Positions 20,690 through 32,977 of a stretch of DNA of 64,000 nucleotides are shown in pieces. The stretch is from Lophium mytilinum. Its lineage: Eukaryota; Ascomycota; Dothideomycetes; Mytilinidiales; Mytilinidiaceae. Each line of letters opens with the position of its first letter. The first letter of the stretch is position 1. The translations under genes were made by a program, and so were the position numbers. The stretch is from NCBI GenBank assembly GCA_010093605.1, contig MU004196.1:832255-896254 (forward strand), in the 5' to 3' direction. The notes beneath the pieces are model-generated. The model did no database searches. It was not told where the DNA came from and was given only the letters and a program-made list of their open reading frames with translations.

Positions 20690-23001
20690 TCAAAGCTTAC
20701 TCTTGAAGTCTCGACTCTCATCTTTCTTGAACAACACACTGCTTTCCGGGTACGGATCGACCGTTATGGAGTTGAGTGGATTCAGTTCAGACGCTCTGTG
20801 GAATAGGTCCTCGTATACTTTGCCGTCGTACCTACCGAGGCTTGAGTCCAATTGCCAATCGGGGAAATCCCAAGAGTCGACTAGTCGAACAGCATGCGGC
20901 CGAATCTCCTTGAGAAGTTTCATCACTGTGTTCGTCCGCGCTAAGATGATTTGCCGTACGGTAGTTGCTCCTGACTGGTAGAATTCAGAGCTCTCTTGCT
21001 CTAGTGTGTTCAACGCAAACAAGCGGAATAGCTTGTGGAGGACGGTACGAGTCTCCTCATCCAAAGCATCCGTCGTAGAAGATGACTGGAGGGCCTCATA
21101 GAAATTCTTCACCACGAGATATTGTGAGTGGGCCTTGCTTAGCCTGTAGAAGTCGACGAGAAGATCATTCCAGGCTTTCTTCTCTTCGTCTCGGTGCTTG
21201 TAGGCTTCGAAAGTAAGGTAAGCAGTCCGCCAAGCGAAGGCAGCGACTAAATCTTCGTCTTTGCCGATGATGTCGAAAGCAGCTCCCATATCAGATCGTG
21301 CAAGAAACTCTGTAAGAATTTGAGTGGTGTCGTTGGTCGGCTTCTCCCCCTTTTTGACAGAGCGGGCTGATTTCAAGAGCTGAAAGTTCGCATTAGAAAA
21401 ATGAACTCGGGAAACTGGACGATGACACTCACATATCGTGCGACTTGTTGCGATAACATATAGTTGTCACCCTCCCAGGTCGTGGTCGGAAGATAATCAG
21501 CATACCATGGCCCAATGCCACTGAAGCTGCTGTATCCGTGACCTCCGCAAGCTCTCCGGCACACCTCGAGGCCTTCCGCAGCAATCGAACTGGCCAAAGA
21601 CTTCAAACCACATGAAGCGGCATGTAAGTCGGCGAGAGAGTCGCTTCCAGCATGCGTTTCCTCGGGACCGGCACCACGGTCAGCAGATGCCGCGTTGGCA
21701 TTTCCATGGATCTTCTTCTGGCTCTCCGCATAGAATCTCATCATGCCTTGGCCTGTGAAATGCAGAGCAAAGGTTGCTGCTAGAAGCGGAAGTAGTCGAA
21801 CTTGAACCATTGTGTAGTTGAGGACGGCAGTCTCTCCTTTCTCCGATTGTGGAGCGTCGCGATCTTGGAATTGGCGTCTGATAGCACAATATCTTGTCGC
21901 TATCGTCACTCCTCGAGCTAGTACGGACCCGCTCTGGAGCACTATATGGGATCGTACCCATGTGAGAGTGCCATATACCAAGGACGCGGACATTGGCCTG
22001 ACATATTTGTTTGTGGCTGGATCAACGCTTGAAAATCTGCCATGGTTATCAGAAATCGAATCACCCCCCCGTAAGTAGACGACTCACCGTGCCAACATGT
22101 TCACGTGTGGGATTTTGACGTGATTGAATAGGAGAAAGCCGTTATCCATGGTGTTGTAGCCGAACTTCGGTCCAATGTCACCTACATGAACATTTTCCAG
22201 TGGCTCATGAGTCTTCAAGTCTCGAACTTGCACGACGAAAGGATGTGGCCCAAAAGGTTTGCCACCGATAATTAACTGTGCCATAACAACGGCGTAATTC
22301 GCTGTGCGACCTAATGACCCAATCCACCACTTACTTGCTGTCAGATGAGGAGAATGGATTATGAAGGTCCTGTCTTCCGGGCTCCACGTTGCACTAGTCG
22401 ATATCAATCAGCTCTGTCGACCTGAAAGCTTCTGTCTAGTACGGAAACACTTACGTCGTCTCCAAGCCGCGCACATTTGAGCCATGGCCGAGCTCCGTTT
22501 GAGCGTAACACCCAATGATCTGATAGTTCTCTGCCTTCTTCAAGAAAAGTTTGTGCTGCTCGGGAGTACCTTGATCCCGTAGAGTGATCTGTTGAGAAGT
22601 TAGAAACATCAGTCGCGGACAATTTGGCTTAGTCTCACCAAGAACATGGACTCATGCAACCCATAAGGCCCCGGTTCGCTGATGAGGTCGTTTGCGACAA
22701 TGGAATCTTCCTGGTCCCAGCCATGCTGGACCTTCAATTGCCGCAGTCTCTTGGCTCTAGCCAAAGCTGTTTCAAAACGATCGACCCGTCCGGCAAAGTA
22801 GTTCTGGTTTTTGTTGAACACCTTCTCGGACTCAAGAACTTTAAGGACCCGGCGCTTCCGTTCGATAGCTTCTTTTGTGAATAGGAATTCTGAAAGCTTC
22901 GCCACTGGTACAGAGGACTTGTCGCGCTCAGACTGGAGGAGCTCATGTCCTTGAGGGCCCGCAGGCTTCAATGCTTGCACCCAAGGTGGATTTGGAGTCA
23001 T
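20690..23001 (-). CDS. Peroxisomal acyl-CoA oxidase
   Basis: Exons from the right: 22639-23001, 22455-22588, 22088-22393, 21433-22036 and 20690-21379. They give 698 residues, the usual length. The enzyme carries out the first step of peroxisomal beta-oxidation, oxidising acyl-CoA to trans-2-enoyl-CoA and passing electrons to O2. Family signatures include CYAQTELGHGSNVRGLET, TASKWWIGSLGRTANYAVV, GDIGPKFGYNTMDNGFLL and the C-terminal CRRACGGHGYSSFSG with YADYLPTTTWEGDN. The last three residues are SKL, a type 1 peroxisomal targeting signal. The start chosen (MTPNPPWVQALKPAGPQG) matches the family N-terminus. An in-frame ATG at 23049 would add 16 hydrophobic residues and is less likely. Confidence 0.95.
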
Positions 23002-24059
23002 TTTTAGCTGAGAAGAAGAAAGTAATAAGATTGATGTTTGAGAAAGCATCGATGATGACTTTCGAAGTCGTTAGGGCCAATGGGCACTAGTGCACTAGCT
23101 CAACCGCGGTAGAGTGATTTTGCAGCGGGGTCTCAAACTCGGAACCCTCTTAGGACGACCGACATCCAAACACCTTGCCGAGGCAGACCTCACATCTCGA
23201 CTCGAAGATTACTTTTTGCAAATGAGGTACCTAGGTAAGATTGTCAGACCTGTGAAGGGCTGGGCCGATGTACACCGTGATAGCCTTTGCATCACATGTT
23301 GATGATGAATGAGGCATGAGAGCGCTTCGGATGGTGGCAAGGACACGTTACGCGTCAATCAAAGGCTGGGTGAATATACGATGCGAAATTTTGACATTTT
23401 GTAATGGTGTGAATGAAGCACTGAGACAGACAGACGGGAGTAAGTATTTTCTGCACATGTGGAGTCAGCACAGCCTGAATCGTAGCCTGGAGCTTTTACG
23501 TTATGTCCTGATCTCAGATGGAGCATTGGAGGCTGGCATACAGTGGCACATATGTAAACACACGACATAGTCTGATCTGTAGTGCTGTTGCCTCCATAGC
23601 TTGTCCTGCTAATTGATGTAGTGTTGGGGGGGCCGGTCAGACAGTGGTGAACAGCTCTGCAGGTATCATTCGATAGCTGTTCAAATCAGACTCTTCTAAG
23701 CTTTACATCATGTTCTGTTTTTGTATGGTTGGTCGGGGCCCGTCGAGCAGCGCTAGGAATGTTGCAAGCATTTGTCAAAGCTGAATTCGAATCGCATTAT
23801 GTAATCCTTGACATCTTCTCTAGATTGCGGATATGGGATTCGAGTGCGTCGAGCGCGGTGAGAAGGTGCACGCAAATTGCTTGCCTGAATCGTAGGTCTG
23901 AAGTTTTTGTATTACACCTCCATCCTCGAAACTTCATTAGAGCAGCTCAACTAGTCGCAGAAGATTACCAAGGCAAGACTTCACAGTATGAAACTTGACG
24001 AGTGCCATAACGTTACAGCATTGCGACGTGAAAGCTTGGACATCTCTCTCAACCTTCTA

Positions 24060-25260
24060 ATTCGAACGCTCGGAGACGTGACATCCACCTCTTGTATAAA
24101 CAGCAAGGTTTACGGGTGTCTCACGCTTCTTACTAGTGCATCAGTGCGCAATCCTCGTCCTTCCAATTCACGGGCTGCAGTATATGTCATCTATCTTTTA
24201 CGTAGAAAGCAAGGTCTACGAACATTCTACAAGTTCTTGCTATCAGGTTTGCACTTTATGTCCTTCCTTCCTATAAGTGGCCTCCCGAGCATGACATCCG
24301 CCTTTTTGAAAAGGCATTAGTCCAGGGGGGTTCAAACAATACACGCGATGCGTCAGCGCACACCTCTCATCCTTCCAATGTACGCGCTACGGCGTCTCAC
24401 ATCCATATTGAACGTAAGACGCAAGGCTTAGGAACTTTCTACGTTGTTTTCGTGTTAATTTAGCACACCTCTTCCCCTTGTTCAATACACAGCCCTAAGA
24501 ACTTGACATCCAGATCCGAGAAAGGCATATGCTTCAAGGGCACAACAAGCTTCTTAAACCAATTTGGGGAATCTCACGATATCGGCGTTCGACTTTTTTT
24601 ATCCTAGACTAGATATTTGTTTCCATCCTGCGGATTCGCGACCTCTCGGACCCAACTTGCACCTCCTTAAAAGCTGCAAAGCCCAGGGGACACTGCCAGT
24701 CTTTTCACGGGACTTGAAAACAACATAGCACCTGTCAAGATATAAAGAATCGAGCGACATATTACTAAGGTTTAGCGTCCAGTTCCGCCGCTCTAATATA
24801 TGGCCTCTAAGCTAAGGCAACTACCTTTATCAAATGCCAAAGGTCCTGGGGGACCGCAAGTCTTTTAAGAATGCGTCAAAAGAATGCAATCAATACTACG
24901 ATACTAACGCTCGATCGATACAGCTAGCTTTTATTATCCTTTGCTTCCCGACCTGATTTATGGCCTCCTAGGCGTGACATCAGCCTCTTCGATAAGCTAA
25001 TGGCCCTAGAGCACCGCAAGCCTTTTACAAGACCGCCAAAGCGATGCAGTAAATTTCCTAATGCTAGTTGTCGATAATGGTAGTTCCAGACTTAAGCGAG
25101 CTTTACGGCATTGTGTTGCAATACCCCCCCTTTAAGGCGTTCATCAGGCAAATCATCCCCTTCCTTCTAATCTATGCCCTCTCGGGCGTTACATCCGCCT
25201 CAGTAGAAAATCAAAGATCCAGGGGCGCTCAAAACACTTAATGCTACGGCGAAACAGTAA
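24060..25260. repeat. Array of strongly diverged repeat units, about 105-210 bp apart
   Basis: A block resembling CCTCnnGGCGTGACATCCGC, then a CTTT/AAA-rich part, CCNAGGGG, and CGCAAGTCTTTT recurs near 24071, 24283, 24490, 24645, 24800, 24965 and 25170. The clearest pair is at about 24800-24900 and 24960-25060, which share CCGCAAG(T/C)CTTTTA and a GCAAT/GCAGT end. The order of sub-blocks is kept, while identity between units is low. No open frame runs through it. Confidence 0.5.
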
Positions 25261-25596
25261 AGAAAGTACCATGAGATCAACGCGCAATGCAATAGACGTG
25301 AGCATTGAGCGGGTTTACAGAGCAGCGTCACGTTATACTCATTTCACATCATCAAGGACCGTCTAATCGCGAGTCCCAAAAACCACAGTTTTCAATTCTC
25401 TGTTGGCGACGTCTCGACCACCACGGGACCAGCCCGGGCGTCTCTGCTACGGCTCAAAGTTTGCCGTTCTCCCCCCCGATTCTCATCCCCTCACCCCCTC
25501 TCCCCCCTCACGCGGCGAAGCACCGCCCCCAGCAACACTAGCACCAGCCAATCTCTCCTCTCCTCGGATCTGATTTGAACGTTAGCGTACGAAGGA

Positions 25597-25857
25597 TTAG
25601 TTTCGAGGGTCAATATTACCTCCACGGCCGCCGACCACGGCCGCCGCTCCCGCTCCCACCCCACCGGCCCCCGCAGCTCCCCCAACTCCCGCAGCTCCAC
25701 TCCCCCCGGCGCCAGACTGCGGGCGCGCGGGCTCCTCCACGCTCCGCAGCAGCACTTCCGCGCGGTACAGGCTCGCCAGCCCCGGGACGCTCAGCAAAAT
25801 TGCCCTCGAGGGACGCGGCGTGGCGGCGGGCGCGGCGGCAGGCGTGTTGGAAGTCAT
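25597..25857 (-). CDS. Doubtful small Gly/Ala-rich protein
   Basis: An ATG-started frame of 86 codons. The first 45 residues (PRPSRAILLSVPGLASLYRA...) look like folded protein; the rest is a Gly/Ala/Val-rich low-complexity tail. A GTAAT donor and AAATCAG acceptor near the end would change only the last few residues. No family was recognised. Its GC content is higher than its surroundings, which may alone explain the open frame. Confidence 0.25.
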   Translation of the reverse strand: MTSNTPAAAPAATPRPSRAILLSVPGLASLYRAEVLLRSVEEPARPQSGAGGSGAAGVGGAAGAGGVGAGAAAVVGGRGGNIDPRN

Positions 25858-27948
25858 GGCCGATTTGAAGGCCGGAAGCTGGTGTCGAGGACGTGGATGT
25901 TTAAATGAGGCTTGTTTGCTTGAGGTTTTGTAGTTTTTTTGCAGTCTTGCGGACGGTTTGGAGGTTGTGGCGATGCGGCGATGCGGACGGTGCTGTGGAG
26001 GGAATTGGAAGGCCAGGAAAGAGCCTTTATACCCCAGCGCGGAGATCGAGCCGTTATCATGGCATTGTTGAGGCCGTGCAAACTGGTTGGGGTAGCTTCG
26101 TAACCCTATCGTGACTTCCAGAGGGGTTGTGGGCTGGCTCGGGATCGGACTGGACTGCTACGCCTCCAGGAAGCTCGAGCTGGCGTCAAAGGGGCAGCTG
26201 TTCGTAGAGACAAAACTCTGCGTAGTCCATAAGGATACTATCTTGCTCGTGAACGTGATGTACTATTTGCTATAAGGGGCCTCAAGCTGTGGGTGGTATC
26301 GCTCTGCGGGTGCGGAGGTGATGCTTTTTGCAGCGCAAGGGACCAGCTTGCGCTTCGTCTGCGTGCACTCTGCATCTCCTGTGCGGCCTTTGAGGCAGCA
26401 ATAAACCTATGAGACTTATCAGGCCGCTTTCGTTGTGTTGAGAGTGTGGCCAAACTTCCTCTTTTGACTGCAGCTCTTCTGGCCGCATCGCGGGACCAGC
26501 GAGAGACGCAAAACACCAGAGGCAGACGACAAGAGCAAGATCGCGCACACCCTGTGGCAGCAGCGCTAGGAGCAGAATTAGCAGTAGCATTCTTCAGCGC
26601 AAAGCAAAATGGAGCCTCCACGGTGTCGAAGCCCACGGAAGAGCACGCAGCCTACCAACCACCATCCTCTCCGAAGGCCCCGACAACACCTCCTACCAAT
26701 GACCACGCATCGAGACAGCATAGACGCAGTAGCGCCATACTGCAGCGACCGAATACGCACATCCCTTGCGCAGGTTGCTTCGACAGCACACGATAAGGCG
26801 GCAGAAGCCTCGCGAGACAAGATACCATAACCAAGACACAACTAGGCCGCTGCCATGCTGGAGGGAATGCACTACTTGTCGCGCATCACATGGCCACGGC
26901 TACTCACATAATCCGATACTACTTGCTAGAAGCGCAGCTGCCTCAGGCTGTACCGAGATGACCTATCTGCGATTGCAACTGGCGCATGAGACCCCCGCAT
27001 TCTGCCAAATATATCTCGCTGGCTGGGCCATGGCTCTGGAGACATTCGACACGGGGCGCACCAAGACGCAGCACCGGTACACGGAATACTACACGAAAGC
27101 CCGAGCTGGATCGTACGGAAATGCGCTTCGAGGGGTCGAGGCAGGCAGCATATTGGACAAGATAGCCACGGAGCAGCGGACCTCCAGAAGAGCCGGACAA
27201 TTAGGGGACAGGAGAGTCGAGGCTTGAACAGTCCTTGAGGATGGGCCGCTTTGTTTACACAGCCCGAACGCAATGGAGCATACTGAACCGCAGATACCAA
27301 AGCTCTTCGCAGGACTTGCGTTCACGCATAAAGACGAATGCCGAAAAAGGGGTACGCCCAGCAAATAAAGCTAGTCGTGATCCGAATCACTTCGGGCGGG
27401 CTCAGCCGTTTGGTTGATTACCGGGGCTCTTCTTGCAAGGAACAAAATGAAGGAAAAAAGAGAGATAATATGCTTGTTTGATCGGAAAGAGCCATGCTGA
27501 CTAACGATTCGGACATGAAGACAAGTTGACCGGAAAACCGAGGGAAAAAGAAGTTTGAAGTATGCCGGAAGACGTACTAAGCGCGCAAAAAGCTATAAGT
27601 CTAGAACATGGAGAACCATGGATCGATCTAGGGCATATTTCTCGACTTGAAACGGGATGCCCCTGACTTGATCTCATCCAAGGTCCGATAATCTCGATCT
27701 GTGAGTTATTCCTACCCTGAGAGCAGATCATTGAGAGGCGATTAGTCTCTGTATTGAGCTACCGTTCGTTCAAAATCTAGACATATCCATGGTAAGAGGC
27801 ATTCTCATGTTATTTCCCCTTACTGTTGCTTATTGTTGCCATGATTAGCTATCATCAGGCTAAAATCGGTCGTTGTTCCCTTGCATTTCTTTACTTCCTC
27901 TAAGCCCTCAGGGTTTGAGTTCGATCTCGTATTGCCGTCCATTGTAAC

Positions 27949-28012
27949 TTTTCTCCTTTTTCTTCTTTTCCTCTTTCTCTTCTTTTCCACTACTTCTTCT
28001 TTTCCTTTCCTT
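27949..28012 (+). other. Pyrimidine (CT/T)-rich tract
   Basis: About 64 bases are almost wholly C and T on the plus strand. Such tracts precede transcription starts of many filamentous-fungal genes. The next plus-strand ATG with a longer frame is at 28217. Confidence 0.5.
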
Positions 28013-28216
28013 CGAATTAAACTACTAACGCTTTTGCTTCATGTGCATTTGGGATGTCTTCATAGCTGAGATCAATTGGTCCCTGTTGTGTCTTCGCTTG
28101 AACTCCCTTTGGCGCTTCTTTAGTCAATGACTTCCGTTGTAACCTCGATGTTGTCCCACACGCACCCTCTTCACATGACCTCGCGTTGTGCTTGACCTCG
28201 GCCTTCGGACGCCGTT

Positions 28217-28525
28217 ATGGATGTCAAGGTCTCGAGACTACGTATTCCTCAATCCAAGGAGGCGACCCATTTGCGGGCGGAAGTGCTACTCTCGGTCCCC
28301 GACAACATACCAAGATACGAATGGCGAGTGAGTGGCATCTTCCGTGGTGATGCTAGTGCTCTGGTCCCACCCCCGAACTTTATGCCACCGTTTCACACGA
28401 TTTTTCCCCAGTCCACAAGCCTCTGGAGACAAGCCCTAAGCGTGAAGGTGGACTCTGCACTCAGCCTTGGGCCACTTGCCCACTTGACGACAAACAAATA
28501 TTCTCTATTTGCTTGTTTGAAATGA
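28217..28525 (+). CDS. Doubtful hypothetical ORF downstream of the pyrimidine tract
   Basis: An ATG-started frame of 102 codons (MDVKVSRLRIPQSKEATHLR...) that has the CT-rich tract about 200 bp upstream. No domain, signal peptide or membrane segment is evident. Only the promoter-like tract supports it. Confidence 0.2.
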   Translation: MDVKVSRLRIPQSKEATHLRAEVLLSVPDNIPRYEWRVSGIFRGDASALVPPPNFMPPFHTIFPQSTSLWRQALSVKVDSALSLGPLAHLTTNKYSLFACLK

Positions 28526-28624
28526 AGGTGCCGGGGCGATTGTTCTTGTGGATGCCGCCTCTTCGTATCGGTCGTTGGTTTGATGCTCGATCTGCCCCCT
28601 GGCCGGACTCAAAGAGCCACCTGG

Positions 28625-29008
28625 TTATGCCAATTGATCATCTCGTCGAGTGTGTTGTGACTTCGATTGGACGGGCGAGGTGTTGTGGTTGCTGGGTGTG
28701 ACACCGACCTGACCTCCGAAATAGCTTCGTTCGGCGGACGCGTCGTGATCCAGGTCGACTGGGCCTCGGCAGAATCCGGAAAGATACGAGTTCGAGGCTC
28801 TGGTTCTCATATCTGTTAAAGGAGTACGAGGCAACGTCTGGCGTTGTGTGGTGACCGAGTTGGCGGACTGAGTTTGCGAAAAGAGGGTCAATCCGTCAAC
28901 CTCCGATGGAGATCCGGACCAACCCAGGTATTCTAGCAGCCCATCCACAGCATCGGCTCCATCAAGCACCACACTGTCCGCGGATGATTCACTGGGCTGT
29001 CGGCTCAT
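28625..29008 (-). CDS. Doubtful hypothetical ORF, disordered, possibly the last exon of a larger gene
   Basis: The frame is open from about 29092 and the first ATG is at 29008, giving 127 codons rich in Ser, Gln, Asp and Thr. An AG acceptor (CTTGATAG) upstream would allow it to be a terminal exon, but no matching upstream exon was found. No family was recognised. Confidence 0.2.
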   Translation of the reverse strand: MSRQPSESSADSVVLDGADAVDGLLEYLGWSGSPSEVDGLTLFSQTQSANSVTTQRQTLPRTPLTDMRTRASNSYLSGFCRGPVDLDHDASAERSYFGGQVGVTPSNHNTSPVQSKSQHTRRDDQLA

Positions 29009-29379
29009 AAGACCTTGTAGAAGAGAACGAGTTGATGATGGTGGAGCAAAGCTCCGGAGCCTGCCAGGGGTCTGGCTATCAAGACCCAACAAAAGTCACA
29101 AAATCCAAGATCTCAGGGCTTCATGGCCAACCCCACTAGACGGTAACGGACGGCTAGTCGCCATGAGATCAAGCATCATCGGGTGAGTTCTGCAAGGGAC
29201 GAGGGGCATTTCTCGAAGTCGGGCACGAGTCGGAGGTTTTAGAACGCTGGTCAAAGCATGGACAGTCAACACGAATCATATTCCTAGCTAGAAACCCCCG
29301 CAGCGGGACCACGAAGCTCTCCGCAATGTGGCTCGCACTCGCCAATTACTGGGCGGTGGTGCCCTTCCGGATCTGATGA

Positions 29380-29808
29380 ATGGAACAACACTCACGAAAG
29401 GGGATTGACCGGCCCCAGGCATGTCTAGAGGTGCGAAGTGCTCCTTGTCCGGGGCAGTGCTATTCTAGAGACGGTTGGGAAGTGCCCACGATGAGAAAGG
29501 AGGCGTCAGTTTCACGATATACTTTCACGGTATACTCGACATCCGCTCGTTCGAGGACCGGATGCTATGCAGCTTCTCTGATATCTAGCTCCCCCCACGA
29601 CAGCAGACCCCTTTCTCCCATAGACAAAGCTTCACTGCAGTCACGAGAGGTCCCTCATATCTTCTCAGCCATCCCCAGGGTGCCACCATTTCCCTCAAGC
29701 CCTGTACCTGGATCTAGGCAGCCAGACACACTTGAGACGGATCAGAAAACGCCCACCGCGCTTTCGCCCGTCAAAACAGGGCGTTCTTACTCTCATTTTG
29801 ATGCCTGA
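29380..29808 (+). CDS. Doubtful hypothetical ORF of 142 codons
   Basis: An ATG-started frame encoding a Ser/Pro-rich, apparently disordered product ending in PVKTGRSYSHFDA. There is no recognised domain and no clear promoter. Confidence 0.2.
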   Translation: MEQHSRKGIDRPQACLEVRSAPCPGQCYSRDGWEVPTMRKEASVSRYTFTVYSTSARSRTGCYAASLISSSPHDSRPLSPIDKASLQSREVPHIFSAIPRVPPFPSSPVPGSRQPDTLETDQKTPTALSPVKTGRSYSHFDA

Positions 29809-30334
29809 GACCCATGAAGCGGACTCAGCCTGCCTTATGCTCTGGCTGCGGCGCAGTGGAATGCAGCATTATGACAGCCTGCTTGGCCCTGTGGTTACAC
29901 AGAGTCGTAACAGGCCAAGCAGTGACAATAGGCTCACTGCAGCCAGCCGCTGTGATGTTTATCGTAGTGAATGGCCCTTGTGCCGGTGAATCTGGAACTG
30001 TGGCGCGGTCCACCCCGTCCCTTTTCGATTAGCGCCATGACGATTTGTCGCTCGGCCTCGCTGCCTTTGCTTCCTGCATAACACACGACACTCCCCTCAA
30101 CCCTATTCTCCCCCCATATCTCACCTGCGCCGCTGAGGAGACGCTATCTGTGGAGGACAACGAATCTCATCTATCCCACATACCTTTCCAAGGCACAGAC
30201 CTACTTCTCAACTCTGGAACCGCACCCCCACCATCACCTGGCCTAAATCTATGCCCGCAAAGCGCAATCAACTCACACTCCGTCTTTCGCTCCCAAAACA
30301 CGTCCTTTCGAAACTCACGTAGGAAGTGAGCAGG

Positions 30335-32165
30335 ATGGGGCAAACTCTTTCTGAGCCCGTGGTCGAGAAGGTTAGTCGTTCCATCCCGGCGCCTCTACGC
30401 CCCCGCTACAGGCGCTCGGCCGCTGCGTGCAAGCAACGACTCTGCCCTGCGGCGCCCTAGAGCAGCGTAGAACATGTCCTTTCACACGGAATCTTGCTGA
30501 CATTTGAATTGTTCCAGCACTCTGACAATGGCGAGGGCGAAACCCTCATCTTCGGTGTTTCCTCGATGCAGGGCTGGCGCATCAGCATGGAGGACGCGCA
30601 CGCTGCCGTTCTCGACTTGCACGCCGACGGCGCTGAGACAAGCAAGAAGGTAGCCGCGACCCCCCTGGACCAGCGGCTTAGCTTCTTCGGCGTGTACGAT
30701 GGCCACGGAGGTGACAAGGTGGCTATCTATACCGGGGAATTCCTTCACAAGATCGTGGCGAAGCAGGAGGCCTTCAAAAAGGGTGACATTGAACAAGCCC
30801 TGAAGGACGGCTTCTTGGCTACTGATCGAGCCATTCTTACCGGTAAGAAAATTCCTCCGCCAGGCCTTCACAGAGCTGACTCATCTCCGCAGATCCTAGG
30901 TACGAAGAGGAGGTATCTGGATGCACGGCTTCTGTCGGCATCATCTCGAAGGACAAGATCTGGGTGGTGCGTGTTCCTTCGCAAATGAGAGATGATCTCC
31001 GCTAATTGTCTCAGGCGAATTCTGGTGACTCTCGGAGCGTCCTGGGCGTCAAGGGCCGCGCAAAGGCACTGTCGCATGACCACAAGCCGCAGAACGAAGG
31101 TATGCTCGCTACAAGCTTCGACACCTTCTGAGGCTAATTATATGCAGGCGAAAAGGCACGGATCCAGGCGGCCGGTGGATTTGTTGACTTCGGCCGTGTG
31201 AACGGCAACCTGGCACTTTCTCGCGCCATTGGTGACTTCGAGTTCAAGAAGAGCGCCGACCTCCCCCCCGAGCAACAGATCGTCACTGCATTCCCCGACG
31301 TGAGCACACACCAGCTCTGCGAAGATGACGAGTTCCTCGTCATTGCGTGTGATGGTAAGATACTCTTCTCCTGGGGCACCGAACCCAGCTAATATCTTCT
31401 GATTAGGTATCTGGGATTGCCAGTCCTCCCAGGCCGTAGTCGAATTCGTACGACGTGGTATTGTAGCAAAACAGGAGCTCTCCGCCATATGCGAGAACAT
31501 GATGGACAACTGTCTTGCTTCCAACAGCGACACTGGCGGCGTTGGCTGTGACAACATGACCATGATTGTCATTGGTCTTCTCCAGGGCAAGACAAAGGAG
31601 CAGTGGTACAAGGACATTGCTGCGAGGGTCGCCGAGGGCGATGGACCATGTGCCCCCAAGGAATATGGTATGTGACAGTGCGATTTCTTAACGATTTTCC
31701 AAAAGGCAGGAAGGCTAATGTCTCTGTCCTTGTGCAGCGGAGTTCCGTGGTCCAGGCGTTCACCACCGCGTTGACGACAGTCCCGATGATCTCGATATGG
31801 ATTACGACCATCGCTTCCGGCCCAACAGTGGGTTGGGCGGTCGCATCATCCTTCTGGGAGATGGTACCGAGATCACGAGTGAGTCCGCGGACAGTGAGAT
31901 GTTTGATCATGACGAGGAGGACAAAGACTTGGATCATCAAGTTAACCCTCATGATTCAGTACCGATTGCTGGCTCCGGCGACAGCGGTGCCGCAGTCCGC
32001 AGCATCCGCGAAGCAACTCCGGGTCCCAAATCGACGAACGAATCCGCCAACTCTCCCTCGTCAACCGGCACTGAGAAGTCAGAGACCGTCCAGGAGCCAA
32101 AGCCAATTTCTCCGACCGACAGCCGTCTTCCGGAGAAAATCGTCGAGGGTGTGAGTGAAAAGTAG
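30335..32165 (+). CDS. PP2C-type serine/threonine phosphatase (Ptc2/Ptc3-like)
   Basis: Seven exons: 30335-30370, 30518-30842, 30893-30966, 31015-31099, 31148-31354, 31407-31667 and 31738-32165. They encode 471 residues. The tiny first exon gives [12 protein letters not shown], with Gly2 suited to N-myristoylation. The PP2C motifs follow in order: [63 protein letters not shown] and [10 protein letters not shown]. The aspartates of DGHGG, ACDG and CDN bind the metal pair. The C-terminal ~130 residues are acidic and disordered, as in yeast Ptc2/Ptc3, which dephosphorylate Hog1, Rad53 and Cdc28. The first intron (147 nt) is the longest in the gene. Confidence in the exon borders is high because every motif is continuous after splicing. 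Confidence 0.95.
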
Positions 32166-32977
32166 AACCAGCAACACATGGCTCGCTTTTCACGCCCCTA
32201 AGTACAAAAGGTTTCATGTTTCTTCAAGCTCACGAGGCATGCGGCAGGGCGAACTTTACGGATTGTTTCATGTCACTCGGGGAAAGGTCGTTGCTAAATG
32301 GAGGCTCCATAAGTCGAAGAGAAAGAAGGGAAAGTTTGACGATGATGATGGGTCATGAGGAACAACGGCCAGACTAACGGCGTCACACAATTGGGGATTA
32401 TGCCATGATACCGGACGCAGCCACGTCGATTTCTTCCCCCCAGTGTTTTCTCTCAATTCAATTCTGTCCCCCTCGGTTTTGTATTGCTCGCTATGCGAGT
32501 CTCTTGGTGGGAGGTGCTTCTCTTGATCATACTCCCTTGCAGCATCTTGTCTGGTTATAGCGGAGTTGTCTCCTTGCACCCCCTTGTTTTGTCAGCGATA
32601 GAGATAGGTATGGGTTGACACCCTAAGACTCATGGGCGAAGCCTTTTGATAACCACTCAATTCGACTCAGTGACACAACGGACCTGATTTTCAACATGAA
32701 CAGATATGAGAGCAAGTCAATAAGGCACGTGACCACTGGATTTTCGTTCCATCCCTTTGTCTGGTGAGTCTAATAGTCCCTTATCACAAGCCCTTGATAT
32801 CAAGTACTATCTATTATTTACAGACTCTTCAATAATCCTTCGTTGCTCATCTAAACACGATAACTACACATAGCGATCTTAGCAATAACTCAGACCTCGG
32901 GAAGGGTCGGAGAATACTCCGTTTCGAACGAGAACTTGAATTATCAGCCCAACGCTTCCGATACGTCATAGACTGCT
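32166..32977. other. Convergent 3' intergenic region
   Basis: This lies between the PP2C gene (+) and the FMN oxidase gene (-). No gene was seen; the short GATGATGATG run near 32339 is the only simple sequence noticed. Confidence 0.4.

Larger units (their letters stand above)
23002..30334. other. Gene-poor island of 7.3 kb
   Basis: No conserved gene was recognised in this stretch, in contrast to one gene per about 2.5 kb elsewhere. It holds a decayed repeat array (24060-25260), a pyrimidine tract and a few ATG-started ORFs of 80-145 codons without known motifs. It could be an old transposon or duplication site, or carry lineage-specific genes or non-coding transcripts. Confidence 0.5.

Noticed and set aside
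26238-27300. A cluster of 80-150-codon frames on both strands
   Set aside because: Most begin at non-ATG codons, none shows a motif, and they overlap one another on opposite strands.
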